Shown: in pieces, positions 26,101-38,727 of the stretch
Position numbering within the stretch: the stretch's first letter is position 1
Layout: every line of letters starts with the position of its first letter
Assembly: GCA_963921825.1 (NCBI GenBank)
Contig: OY997592.1
Location: 28,995,730-29,059,729 of the forward strand
From: Erodium maritimum
Taxonomy: Eukaryota; Streptophyta; Magnoliopsida; Geraniales; Geraniaceae
Length of the DNA stretch: 64,000 bases
Direction: 5' to 3'
Made by a program: the position numbers and the translations under genes
The notes under the pieces: generated by a model
What the model saw: only the letters and a program-made list of their open reading frames with translations
What the model was told of the DNA's origin: nothing
Databases searched by the model: none

Positions 26101-26670
26101 GAGACCACACGTCTCGTAAGCCTTATGTTGTACCAGTAGACATCATTCTAACCCGGGGGAAAGATGATGTTGAACTAGTCGTCGAAGGATGAGTAGACGC
26201 TAGTTTTCCGAGACAAACCCAGATGACTTTAGAAGTCAATCAGGATATGTGTTTACGATGAATAGTAGAGCTTTAGCTGGGAGAGCGTAAAGCAAGATAT
26301 CATTTCCGAATCTACGACAGAGGCCAAGTACATGGATGCTGCAGAGGCAGCTAAGGAGGCTATGTGGATTTGGAAATTCATGGCAGGGTTGGGTGTAATT
26401 AAAAACCCATCCAGCCCGGTGAATCCATCTTGCGACAACACAAGGGCCATTGCGCAAGCTAAAACCCTAGATCGTACAACAAATCCAAACATGTACTGCT
26501 GCGTATCCACCTCATCAGATAAATACTGAACTAAGATGAAGTGAAGATAACCGATATTGCAACAGATGATAACATAGCCAACCCTTTGACTAAGGCAGTG
26601 TCACTGCCTAAACATGTTAGACATGTAAAGTCGATGGGGACATATTGGAGTTTAGATTGGAACTAGGGCA
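23160..26670 (+). pseudogene. Copia B gag-pol remnant
   Basis: Blocks in Ty1/copia order: a shortened gag (about 23160-23400, LDRVKLNGTNYLDWYRILR), a protease block near 23700-23745, pre-integrase and integrase blocks (about 24100-24600, FTDDYSKYGYVYSVRHKSEAF), reverse transcriptase (about 25200-25950) and an RNase H block near 26330-26440. The gag portion is much shorter than in copia A. Broken throughout. Confidence 0.88.
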
Positions 26671-26680
26671 AGTGGGAGAT

Positions 26681-28368
26681 TGTTAGTCTTAGTGCCCGTA
26701 GTTCAATCCTAAATGTCCAAATGTACATATCATCATTAGCAATAAAATTAAAGCGGCTTTATATTACTTATGTGTTGGAGTAATATATCGATGTGTGCTC
26801 TGATCTATGCCCACAATGCGAATAGAACCATAGATCGAGATAGATCACACTCGATGGGTCCCTAGTCAACAAAACTTCACTAGAAGCGACTAGTATGAAA
26901 GATGGCTCTTTATGGCTTACGTTCTGTTAGTCATTGGAATGGGATTCCAGAGTCTGATCATAGATATCATGTGGGACATGATATTGGACGACCCGCCCTG
27001 AATATGTGCCATAGATTAAGTCATGAACATATTCAGTGTTGTAGCTTGTTATGTATCCTTAGACCAAGGAGTCTTTGTGATCGCTATGTAGTCAACAACT
27101 AAGTTTGACCTGAGCCTAACGTTGTCCGTAACAGGGCTTCCATAACGGACAGGATTGGCTTGGGGACGGGCTACATGAGTGACACGAAAGGCGGCTAAGG
27201 GATTTATCCCTCATACTGAGGTATGGGAAAGATATCGGTTCTCGGCCGCTTGATCGAGAGTGACTGAAAGAATAGCATGGCCATGCACATGATACTGGGT
27301 ACCATATCTTCAGTCATCTCACATATCAAGGAACGGTGATTGAGAATAATAAGGATGACGGCTCTATGCCTTATCTCAATCAGGATATCGGAGATAAAAG
27401 GACAATGACAGGGACGACGGAAATGTTAGAATCGACAGGGTCGATTCGTAATGTAGTGTCAGGCAATACTAAAGTCTCGTTAGTTGCCACTTAAATAGGA
27501 TCAAGTAAAATGGGATTTTACGTTGATCTATTGACATGCATAAACCTAAGGGTCACACCGGAGGATGAAACTCATTGACACATTTATGGAGAATGGACAA
27601 AAGGGAGTTGTCTCGGAACATGACCAAAACTGGGTTTTGGGTCATGTGCCCGTAAGTGAATAGGACTTTACGGATCGAGACAAGGCTTGGAGTCTTGGGA
27701 TTGATCGCGTCGGATAATGTTGGACATTTCCGGTATGGAAGGCATGGAGGCGATGAGCGAATCACGGGACCTCGTTGGAAATGGCCACGGGCCATGTTCC
27801 AAGAGGCCCATGAAAGGCCCATGCAACCAAGGCCCATGGAACTAATTAATCAAGTCTTGATTAATTATTACTAAGTAAGCAAGACAAGGATTAAGGTGTT
27901 GGTGATTCACCACCTAACCCAATCTTGTCTTGTCATACTTTGTCCTATTTACACCTTACTTGACACCATACTTGTCCCATGCCTTTAGTTGGACAAGTAT
28001 GGGTTTTGTTATGTTTAAGTCATCTTTTTTCAACATAACAAACACAAGACAAGAATAGGAAACACATTTTCTCTCCCTCTTCCATGGCCATTTCGGGTTT
28101 GGCTAGTTTCCACCTCCATTTTTGTGTTCTTGAGTCCTCAAAGAGAAGAACTACGTGGCTTTGATTCCCATGTGGATACGTAGGCGTCTTGGAGACTCAA
28201 GCCAATCATTCGTTAACCGGTGTTCTTGTTTTGGTAAGAGATAGTGCTGAATTTTTCTCTTGTGAATCCATTCTTTGTTAGTTGTTTCATGGTTTTAATC
28301 GTCTCTTGGTTTTTATTGATTTTCCGCTGCGAGTTGGTTCATCTCCAACCCTACCTCGAGACCCAACA
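26681..28368 (+). repeat. Copia B 3' LTR
   Basis: The partner of 19919-21606 and of identical length. It is preceded by the polypurine tract and followed by the CCAAG target duplication, after which LINE 1 resumes. Confidence 0.97.
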
Positions 28369-31300
28369 CCAAGAGCATATGCCAATTCAATTGTTTCTTC
28401 TGAGGAGATATTGAAGGAGATCAAGGTAGATTTGTCATAGTTGACATTTAGTCCAGAAGTTAAGCAGAACATAGCCATTGCTGATTTGAGGTTTTCAACA
28501 CCTTGAAAGTAGCCTCAATGAAAAAGATGGTGTCATCTGCATATTGCAAATGAGAGATTGTAGGACCTTTTGTACCCATCTTTATACCAGTGAAGTGATT
28601 TCCTAACAACCCTGCCTTCATTATCTGATTTAGAGCCTCTGAAATGATCACAAAAATGAGAGGGGATAATGCACATCCCTGTCTCAAACCCCTCATTAAT
28701 TGAAAGGCATGGCTTGGTGAGCCATTAATAAGAACTGAAACTGAAGTTCTGAGGCAGGAAAAGATCCACAATCTCCAAAGCAAGCCAAAACCCATGTTGG
28801 TTAGAATTTTCATAATAAAGCTCCAACTGACTTTATCAAAATCTTTTCCAAAATCAGCTTTGAACATCACTGTCTTTTGCTTTGATTTTTTTGATATGAT
28901 CAACCACCTCAGAGGCCACTAAGATTCCATCCATGGTTTTCCTTCCCATTATAAAATCACATTGCTCAAAGCCTACTATTTTTCCCACTACTATCTTGAG
29001 TGTAGAACCTAGCAAATTGGAGAGTATTTTGTAACCCCCCTCCCCCATTAGACTTATGGGTCTATAGTCATTGAAGGTTGTAGGTGAATCACATTTGGGA
29101 ATTAGAGTAATGAATGAAGAGTTGAGACCTTTTCCTATATGACCTGAGTAGTGGAAATGGGAGAAGAAATTTAGAAGATCTACTCTTAGAATTAGCCAAC
29201 AGACCTGAAAAAATCTCAGTGTGAAGCCATCAGGCCCTGTTGCCTTGTCTCCAGCACATGTCATTACTGCTTTGAGAATCTCCTCCTCTAGAAATGGTCT
29301 TTCTAGCCACTAAGCTTCCTTTGGACTGATGCTTGTGAAGTTTAGATGATCTATGTCCATTGTTGTAGGGAGTGAACCTTGAAATCTTGAACTGAAATGA
29401 GAGCCAGCTGTGTTTTTTATTTGGGTAGGATCTATTAAACAATCACCCTGGAACCAAATCTGGGAAATTTTCTTTTGTACACCTTTGTAATTTACTATCC
29501 TGTGAAAATATTTTGACCCCTGATCTCCCTCATGAAACCATTTTTTCCTGGCTTTTTCACTCCATAGCTGAGTGTAGCTTTGTTTTTGTGATTAGTTCTG
29601 CTTTCAGAGCTCCTCTTTGAGAACATTCCTGCTGAGATGATTCCCTAAATTCAACCAAAGAATCTAAGTTGTCAATTCGTGTCCTAAGATCAGCAATAGA
29701 GGTCAGTAATATTCCAAAAACCTCCACATTCCAGACTTCGAGATCCTCCTTTAGTAATTTTAGCTTCTTCCAAAGCACAAAGTGAGGCCATCCTCCTTTA
29801 GTAGTTCCAGAAGTCTTACACTGCTCTGAAGAATCTATGATCTTTTATCCATATATCAAGGAATTTAAATGGTTTAGACCCCCATTCAATGATAGGATTG
29901 GATATTGTGATGGGTTTATGATCTAAAATGAATCTTGGGAGACAAGCTTGAGTTAGTTGAGGATAGCAAGCCAAAATATCAAAAGATACTAGAAACCTAT
30001 CAAGCCTTGAGGCTTTGGAACCAGGACCAAACCAGGTAAAATTGCCACTAGGGAGAGGAAGATCAATTAAATCTGCTTGAAGAATAAAATTAAGAAATGA
30101 GGTTCTTCCAGCTTCATTTGATCCTTGGTTTTCTCTTTCATCAATAGACACAATAGCATTAAAATCACCCCCAATTAAAACTAGTGGCTTAGACTCCAAA
30201 GCTGATAATTCAGCTAATATACTTCTCCACAAGGATCTTCTTTCTGAGACTGAATTTGGAGCATATACATTTTTGAAACAACACTTTCTGTTTAGAGAGA
30301 TGATACTCCCCCACCATACCAAGGCTCCATCAATTGGTTTTGAATCTTGAAATTTGAAATCATTGATTTTCCAACAAGTGATAATGCCTCATGCACTTCC
30401 CATAGCAGGGATAAACTTGAAATCCCACCCACATCCTATTCCATAACTTCTCAAGAAAGAGGTTGAGACTTTCTCTACTTTGGATTTTTGAATAAAAAAT
30501 AGCTGAGGAGCTTGCTTGCGGAGCACGTCAGCTAGAGTTCTCCTCTTTTGAGAGGAGGAAGTCCTCTCAGGTTCGAAGAGAGGAGGAAAGGCAGACAAAT
30601 TGCCTACCTGCAACTCATCTTCATCCAGCTCCACATACTCATACCCACTATCTGCTTCTAGATCCACTCCTTTATTATCTACTTCTTCTAATGAGCTGAG
30701 ATGATGTAAAATTAGGTCATCATTGCACTTCAGTTGCAGGCCAATCGATTTTCCAAACTGTAGAGCCTTTTTTGCTCCAACCACAGCCTTTGGATGCAAT
30801 GCTGAGTTTCTGAGTTTTCTCTGCTCCTTTGCTTCTTCTTTTGATTTCGACCTTGTTTCATAACCATGGGGGATAGTTGACATTTCTTTTTTCTGTTCTT
30901 TTTTCATTTGTTTATGGAGAGAGGGAGAATTTGTTGAGCTGTGAGACCAAGACCCATATTGGAGGCAGTTTCTAAAATTTGATCCTGCACAGTTGGCAAT
31001 ATCATTTGAGCTGACAGTTCTGGAGGTGAGAATGAGGGCAGGCCACATTTAGCCCTTCTAACCCATTAGATAATGAATATAATTCTGAGGCCATTAATGC
31101 TTCTTCTGCTACCCAAGGGTCTATACTTTCTTTTGCTGCATCTTGTCCATTTTGGGAATTGATTAGAATTAATTGTTGAGGGACCACCAGTGTATTATCT
31201 TCCACAAAAGGTAATTGATGACAAGAGGCAGGGAGTTGAGGAGTAACTGATTGTGCTCCTTGTAAAGTGGCACTTAATTCTTGAGCACAAGGAGAGGGAG

Positions 31301-33294
31301 ATAGACATTCCTTAGTTAATGCAACTAGATTTGTCCTTTTGTCACCAGAACTGAGCTGTTGTTGACTGTGGGAGGGAACTTGAACTGTCAACTCATCTTC
31401 ATGAAAAGTATCTAAGACTATTTTTACACTCAAATTTTGAATTGAAGCAGGAAAATTGGTTGAGGGTGTGGAAGGCAACTGTTCAGGCACTTGTTCCTCT
31501 AAAGATGATCTTGAATTTTTAGTTGAGGAGTTAGGACTGTGGCTATTTTGTATCAAGGGGGTTTGGGTTTCTGAGGTTTTCACTGAAACAATAGGAGGTG
31601 AAAGTGAGGGTTGAGGAGAGGGAGGAGGAATGGAATCTTCTGAGGAGCCATATCCAGGATAAAAATCTTCTCCCAAACTGTGTGGTACCTCTTCCACCTT
31701 CAATGAAGTAATCCAAACTCTACAAATTTGATTTCCCAACTGAAGATGCACTTCTTTATCTATTTGCTTGCGCCTGTAAGAATGAATTAATACATAGGCA
31801 GTATCAATTAGAATGTCGGCCTTAGTTTGTGGATGAGTATGGACTAAAAAGCCAAATTACTTGATGCAGGCATCAAAACTTTCTTCACGCCAGCCCTGGA
31901 AAGGGATTCCTTTGATTGCCACCCAAGTAAAATGTCAATTATCCCCCCTAATATACTAAGGCAGGAAAGTAAGCCAATTGTGCAGCCAAGTGCCTTCATC
32001 TTTTTTTAATTCTCTATCATACTATTCATCTAGACAACAAACTAAGACAACCTTGTTTCCAAGCCCTTTTACCTGCACTTCAGATACACCCTCAAGAGCC
32101 AGATCTCTCATGATCGAGGCAGCAGTATGTGAGCTGTGTGTTAAAGCCAAATGTCCTCTCTGAACAAACTCCAACTGATTTGATACTATTGAGCCTCTGA
32201 ATCCATAATCATAGAATCCTTCCTTTGGGGGTATATAAAGATCTACAGGTTGCCTTGCGTCTATTTGGGCTGAGTTCCTTGGTCTTGCCTTTGTTACCAA
32301 TAATTTTTGTCCCTCAATGATAGCTCTATAAGTACTTTCCTTTTGTAGTGGGATTGAGAGCTACATGAGTTTTAGAAATGCCCCTGATTACTGAGAAGAT
32401 ATGTCTTAGCCACATACATGTTGCTTTCTTGGGGATATTATGTACAAAGGCCACGAATAACTCCTGATTTTCTTTTGTGTCTCTAGCCATAGTACTCTGA
32501 AAGCCATTGGCATTGGCATTTTGAGATCTGTCCCAACTGCTATTGCTTTTCCAGGCTTCTTTTCTCTGTTGAAAGATTGGAGCTGAATTTGAGCCTGACT
32601 ACACTAAATTAAAGTGTCGATCATAAAACATTTTTCTTCCATTCAAGAGGTTTGTTCTTCCTCCAGGGAATATTCTTGCGTCCAATCTGAGTCTGAAGAG
32701 GAGGCTGGATTGTGCATGTTTAACTTGCCCTTTTTCTTGATGAGATTCTTTGGTTGATGCTCAAAACCAGGAGGAGGCCCAATGGATGAAGAGGTTTTCT
32801 CTTTGTTAGAGGGAGCAGCCTCATGACACCCACTGAGTTCTTCCAAAGACAACATGAATAAGAGCTGTAGGTTGATACAGAGATATATGGAGAGATAAGA
32901 GCAGAGGAGCTTCCAAGATCTTTAAGCTTAAGCAGAAAACAATCGTTCTTGAGCTGGTTGCTTAAGAATCTGATGAGATTGGCAAACAATCTTGAGATGC
33001 TTGTTTAAGAACCAGTTGAACTTGACTATATGTTGAGTAGTTATGCAGAAAATGGAAAGAGGAGACGAAGATCGAAGCTGCCTTACCAAAGGATTGATTC
33101 TTACCTTGTTGTAGCATCTTCAAGATGAACGATGATCTTCATGGTTGGATGAGGCCTTAGATTGAGTGATGATTTTCTTCATGTTCTTGAGGTGCTACTA
33201 GTTGGTGTGATTCTTAGAGTTTCATTGTTGTTGAGCAATGTTTCAGTACAAGATGAATGATTAATCCTCACAATGGTTAATTAGTTGATAAAAT
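28369..33294 (-). mobile_element. LINE 1, piece 1 of 3: 5' end, ORF1, endonuclease and most of RT
   Basis: Minus-strand L1. The 5' UTR is about 33294-32860. ORF1 runs from about 32855 to about 30600 and contains an RRM-like block (LFVAFVHNIPKKATCMWLRH, near 32400-32470), a DUF4283-like region (about 32300-31690, QICRVWITSLKVEEVPHSLG) and an acidic, Ser/Pro-rich tail. ORF2 follows: endonuclease at about 30530-29900 (GGDFNAIVSIDERENQG, SRLDRFLVSFDI, LDHKPI), linker, then reverse transcriptase at about 29300-28460 (ATGPDGFTLRFF, PKCDSPTTFNDYRPISL, the catalytic LQYADDTIFF). The frames are broken in many places. With pieces 2 and 3 the LINE totals about 7.25 kb. It entered the gypsy 1 3' LTR with an imperfect duplication of about 14 bp (CCATGCTTCTTATTA and CCATATGTCTTGTTATTA). 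Confidence 0.9.
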
Positions 33295-33541
33295 CCATAT
33301 GTCTTGTTATTACTCGCCACCTTCGTATGATTCATCCAGTTCGACATCGTCCTTTTATAGTCCTACAAAACAGAGCAGAGGACGTGTTGGCACTTCTTCC
33401 TTAATTCTAGTTCGATTGCACTATATATTGGTAGCAATGTCTAGGGTTTAGGTTTTAAAATGAATTCCTGAACTTCAATACAAATTCCTTCCTTTCAGTT
33501 CATGTGTTGTATTCAAGCTTGATTGCTAGCTTCCTGTCATA
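33295..33541 (+). repeat. Gypsy 1 3' LTR, right part
   Basis: It matches about 291-592 of the gypsy 1 5' LTR (AAAACAGAGCAGAGGACG, CTAGGGTTTAGG, TCAATA...TTCCTTCCTTTCA, TTGCTAGCTT). It is separated from the left part (8679-8803) by LINE 1 and the two copia elements. Confidence 0.85.
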
Positions 33542-33542
33542 C

Positions 33543-33965
33543 TGTCATGGTCATCACTCCTCTACGGTTACCTTGGGCCTCGAGAATTTTCAAATTCAAA
33601 TAATACCGCAACAGAAAAACGCAACATTTCATTAAGAGCAACTAACCGGACCACGTATGCGTTTCGCATTGGTCCGTGACAATGAGGCCGTTATCACTGC
33701 TCACATTCTTCCCCATGTGGTCCCGAGAAGTTGTGCAGAGCAATCGTGGGCAAGGACAGCCAGCCAGCTCATCCAGTAGCAGCGCTGATATAAATACCAG
33801 AAGAGAGCTAGGGTTTCGTTGTTGAATTGTATTGTCTCTTTTCATTTCCTTTCCAATATAAAAAAGTCGACTAACAGTGACTCTGTATTTCATTTTCATC
33901 GCCGCAATATCAAAAGCTTCTTCCTCGTTCCATATTACCATTTCCATACATCCCCACCTCTAACA
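33543..33965 (+). repeat. Gypsy 2 5' LTR
   Basis: It begins TGTCATGGTCATCACTCC and ends CACCTCTAACA, followed by the primer-binding site. Confidence 0.93.
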
Positions 33966-33999
33966 GTGGTATCAGAGACTCTTTCCTTGCACCTGTGGA

Positions 34000-36900
34000 T
34001 GTAATGGATGAAAATCAAGCCCACCCAGATTCACAACATCAAGCTTCGATGGAGTAGCTCCGAGCTGAAATGGAGGTTATTAAGAAGAGTATGGAATCCT
34101 TGTTGGTTCAACAAGCTACACCAGTGGTCCAGATCTTATCATCTCAGTGTTATGACGGCAACGGCAACTTGATTCATGACCCAGGAGGTAGAGGTAAATC
34201 ACTTTCTTCTTCAATGGTTGCTCCTGTGAGAAATACTATGGCTACTTCTGAGATTGTGCACCCTCAATACACACCAATACCCTCCCCTCCCCTGGTGACA
34301 AACCCTAGTGGAATACACGCACATAACCACAGAAATCATTCCGAAGAACAACACCAACAACTCCCAGCTCCACATCACTTCTCCCCCATGCCACCATATG
34401 CTTACCACAACCTCCAGAACAACACACAACAACAAAACTCTCACACCCCACCACAGGCTCATACACCAAACCCTACTATCCCAAATACCCAACAAAACCC
34501 TAGCCATGTACCTCACAACCAAAATGGGGGCTACCATTTCAGAGGTCCAAGTATTCAGTTTCCTCATTTTGATGGCTCTAATGTGAGGGGATGGTTGAGA
34601 AGAGCATCACTTTTCTTTTCTTACTATGACACGCTTGAGGATCAGAAGGTCCGACTTGTCTCATTGCATTTTTCTGGTCCTACTGAGAACTGGTATGATG
34701 AGTACTCATTATATGGTGGGATAATCTGGTGGGATCAATTTTGTTATGATGTAAACTGGAAATTTGAGTCTTTTGGGCATGAGGACATGCATATTGAGTT
34801 CAAGAATCTCCAATAAACAGGGTCTGTGGTTGACTATGAGGCTGCTTTCAGTGAGCTCAAGGTCTTGGTGATGATCAGAAACCCTCATGCTTCTGATGAT
34901 TATTATATCTCGAATTTCATTGGGGGATTAAAACCAACATTGAGGATCAGTGTCCAATTGCTAGGGCCAAAAACACTGAATCATGCCATGTATTTGGCTA
35001 GGCATCAAGAGTATAAAATGAAGCTGTTGCATAACCAATTTCAGCTAGGATGGCTCAGGGAACTTCTTTTAGGCCTAGACAATCCTATGTTACATACCCA
35101 CCAAGCTCTGTTGGGTCGGAACCAAATAACCCAAGAGTTACAGCTCTTGCCCCACCCCCACAAGCCCCTAGAGCAACACAATTTTTGAAGGCCAACCCCC
35201 AAACATTTGATGACAGATTCAAGAAAGGCCTATGTTTCACTTGCCCTGCAAAATACACTAAGGATCATGTCTGTCCTAACAAACAGAGGTTATTTATAGT
35301 GGTCAGACATGATGAGGAGGTTGACTTAGCTCAGGACCTGGATAATTTGGAAGAAGAGGTTCTTGGGGGACTGATAGTCACTGAGTTGGATGAGCTTAAC
35401 ATGTGCTCTTTCTCCATTGTTGAACTATTCTTTTCCAACAAAAAGCATGGCCAATCTTCTATCAGAATACCTGGGGTAAGCTCTGGTAGTACCATGTCAA
35501 TCCTTGTTGATTCTGGGGCCACTCAATCATTTATGGATGATCTCACTACTAAAAGGTTGGGAATTTTTTTATATCCATCCACACCTGTGCTGGTTAAAAT
35601 GGGAAACAACAAGAGGTAGGTCTGCAAAACTAAATGCTCAGTTAAATGGTGCATGGCTTCTTATGTATTTATCTGGGAATTCCTTGTTATGCCTTTTGGT
35701 GCTTATGATGTAGTATTGGGGGTAGACTGGCTTAAAATTGTCTCTCAAATCACATTGGATTATGACACTAGGTCTGTTATGATCAATCACAAAGGGAATT
35801 TGATTACCCTTGAGGAGTCCTTCCCTCCACCCTCTGAATTGCTAATTGAACTGCCTGAATTATTGAGCAACTTGAAACAAGGCCAGAGCCTCTATTTGGG
35901 TCTTTTGTATGAATTGGAGGTTGAGGATCATCCTGTGGAAGAAAGGCAAGATCTCTTAACTGTATTGGGGAATTTCAAGGAGGTTTTTCAGGTGCCTACC
36001 TCTTTGCCCCTTAGGAGGGAATTTGACCATGCTATTCCCTTGTTACCTGGATCAGTGCCTCCCTCCATAAGGCCATACAGGCACAGCTTTCAGCAGAAGG
36101 ATGTTATTGAGCAATTGGTGAATGAAATGTTGGAGTCAGAGATTATAACCAGAAGCAACAACCCATTTTCTTTCCATGTACTGCTTGTCAAGAAGAAGGA
36201 TGGCACATGGAGGATGTGCATTGACTATAGAAGGCTTAATGATTTAACTGTGAAAGACAAATTCCCTATTCCCACAATTGATGAATTGTTGGATGAGCTT
36301 CAGGGAAGCACAGTATTTTATAAAATAGATCTCAAGTCTGGTTAGCACCAGATAAGATTAAAGGAGGGAGAGGAGCATAAGACTGCCTTCAGGACACATT
36401 CGGGACACTTCCAATTCAGGGTCATGCCCTTTGGCCTAACTAATGCTCCTGCAAGTTTTCAGGCCCTGATGACATATGTGCTTAAAGACTATCTCAGAAA
36501 GTTTGTCCTAGTCTTTTTTGATGATATACTAATCTATAGCAAAACTTGGGAGCAACATTTGGTTCATTTACAATTAGTTTTGTAGAGATTGAAGGACTCC
36601 AATTTATATGCCAAGGATTCTAAATGTGAGTTTGGGAGTACAAAGGTGGAATATTTGGGCCATGTCATTTCTGGGGAAGGAGTAGCAACAGATCCTGAGA
36701 AGATCAAGGCCATGATGGAGTGGCTTGAACCAAAAAATATCAAGGCACTGAGAGGGCATCTGGGCTTGACAGACTATTATAGGAAGTTTGTTAGGAATTA
36801 TGGGGTTTGGCCAGACCACTCTCTAATCTCCTGAAGAAGAACTCTTTCACTTGGTCAAAGGAGGCTCATATCAGTTTTAACAATCTGAAGGAAGCAATGT

Positions 36901-38700
36901 GTGCCACTCTAGTTCTGCAATTGCCGGACTTTACTAAGCAATTTACTATTGAAACTGATGCTTCTGATTCTGGCATTGGGGGTGTGCTAATGCAAGAAGG
37001 CCATCCAATAGCTTTTATGAGCAAGTCTTTAGGGGTAAGAAGCAAGGGGTATTCTACCTATGAGAAGGAACTATTGGCCATTGTGGCCTGTATTCAAAAA
37101 TGGAGACATTACCTCTCTCCATGCCACTTTGTCATTAAAACTTATCAACAAAGTTTGAAATTTCTCTTGGAGCAAAAATTGATAACTCCTTTTCAACAAA
37201 AGTGGCTAGCCAAGCTCATGGGGCTCCCTTATAGCATTGAATACAAAAAAGGCAAAGAGAACAAAGTGGCATACGCTCTTTGTAGGGTTGATCATGCTGA
37301 ATATGCAGAAATGACAACCCAATTACCTGCTTGGATTACTGATGTGGTGCTCAGTTATGAGGGTGATAAAGAGGTGGGAGACTTATTGAGGCAGCTGGCA
37401 TTGAACACATACTCCTTTCCAGATTACAAGCTAAGGCAAGGAATGTTGTTATATAAAGGAAAAGTTTATTTGGGCAAGAGCAATGGTGCTAGAGCCAAGG
37501 TTCTCCAGTTCTTACATGACTCTGGCATATGGGGCACTCTGGTGTAAATGCTACATTACATAGGACCAAATCCTACTTTTATTGGCCTCAAATGACCAAG
37601 GAGATCACTACCTTTGTGCAGTAGTGTGATACATGCCAGAAATGCAAGGCTGAGACTGTCTCATATCCTGGCCTACTTCAACCTCTACCTATTCCATCCA
37701 AGCCTTGGTCTGCTATTTCTATGGACTTCATTGAGGGATTGCCAATTTCTGCAGGTATGGATTTATTGCACTAAAGCATCCCTATACATCTTTGTCATTG
37801 GCAAAATACATTCTTTGAGACTGTATTTAAGTTGCATGGCCTTCCTGAGTCAATTGTTTCTAATAGAGACAAAAACTTTATAAGTATCTTCTGGTTGCTG
37901 GGGGTCAATTTGAAGCTTTCCACAGCATACCACCCTCAAACGGATGGTCAGACAGAGAGAGTAAACCAATGCCTGGAAAATTATCTTAGGGCCATGACTC
38001 ATGAGGCTCCCAAGAAGTGGTTGCATTGGCTCCCAAGAAGTGGTTGCATTGGCTCCCAATTGCTGAATATTGGTACAACACTTCTTTCCACACATCTCTT
38101 CAGATGACTCCATTTCAGCCCCTTTATGGTTATGTCCCACCACTATTTGCCTTGTCTGATGCCATTTCCAATGTTGAGGCAGTAGAGTCCTTTGTGGCAG
38201 AGAGGACTAACCAATTCAAGGCCTTGCAAGATAATTTGCAGTTGGCTCAGCACAGAATGAAGTATTTTGCAGACAAGAAGAGAACTGAAAGAGAATTCTC
38301 TGTGGGGGACTTGGTTTACTTAAGGTTGCAACCCTACAGTCAAGCTTCTGTGGCATTGAGGAAGAACATGAAGCTTTGTGCTAGATTCTATGGGCCATTT
38401 CAGATCACTGAGAGGAAGGGTACAGTAAATTCACCATGTCTTTCATGTCTCACTTTTGAAGAAACAGTTGGGCCATAAAAACAGGGTGAATCCTTCCCTG
38501 CCTGATGTCACTGTTGAGGACCAACTGAAACTTCAACCTCTTCTGAGATTGGACACAAGGATCATCAAACGACACAACATTGTCGTCCCTCAGTTTTTTA
38601 TCCAATGGGAGAAATCCACTGTGCAAGATGCGACTTGGGAGGATGCCTCAGTCATCCGCTCCCAATTCCCGGACCGGTTCAGCTCACTATAGGCTTGAGG
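34000..38700 (+). pseudogene. Gypsy 2 gag-pol remnant
   Basis: Gag lies at about 34000-35040, with a Gln/His/Pro-rich segment and a core containing RGWLRRASLFFSYYD. A knuckle-like block CFTCPAKYTKDHVC is near 35230, and the protease block SILVDSGATQSFMD near 35500. Reverse transcriptase is at about 36060-36560 ([20 protein letters not shown], then the VFFDDIL catalytic block). RNase H is at about 36940-37260 (ETDASDSGIGGVLMQEGHP) and integrase at about 37500-38110 (AYHPQTDGQTERVNQCLENY). The chromodomain-like tail is at about 38560-38685 (PQFFIQWEKSTVQDATWED). Fossil; several lesions. Confidence 0.9.
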
Positions 38701-38727
38701 ACAAGCCCGTTCTCGTGGAGGAGGCAC

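Larger units (their letters stand above)
19919..28368 (+). mobile_element. Copia B: young Ty1/copia element with a decayed interior
   Basis: Two LTRs of exactly 1688 bp (19919-21606 and 26681-28368) are flanked by the perfect duplication CCAAG (19914-19918 and 28369-28373). A GTGGTATCAGAGCCG primer-binding site starts at 21607, and the polypurine tract GGGCAAGTGGGAGAT ends at 26680. By eye the LTRs differ at about 15 sites (0.9%), making this the youngest LTR element here (about 0.35 My at 1.3e-8 per site per year). The interior is a shortened copia set (gag, protease, integrase, RT, RNase H) and is heavily broken, with roughly fifteen or more lesions, far more than copia A. The LTRs and leader are clearly related to copia A, so these are sister families. 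Confidence 0.95.
157..33541 (+). mobile_element. Gypsy 1: old Ty3/gypsy element, chromovirus-like, interrupted by younger elements
   Basis: This is the oldest element of the stack. It has a 5' LTR (157-592), a primer-binding site GTGGTATC directly after it, gag and protease remnants (about 700-2500), reverse transcriptase split by the solo LTR (about 2500-3104 and 6456-6760), RNase H (about 6780-7020), integrase (about 7130-8120), a chromodomain-like tail (about 8520-8640) and a 3' LTR split across 24.5 kb (8679-8804 and 33295-33541). Short LTRs of about 436 bp and the chromodomain-like tail suggest a Reina-type chromovirus; that lineage call is inference. The two LTRs differ by about 13% over the roughly 105 bp I aligned by eye. 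The element is thoroughly broken, with dozens of lesions. Confidence 0.85.

Noticed and set aside
19919-28368. Near-identical 1688-bp copies as an assembly duplication
   Set aside because: They are in the right places for LTRs, flanked by a primer site, a polypurine tract and the CCAAG target duplication, and they differ at about 15 sites.
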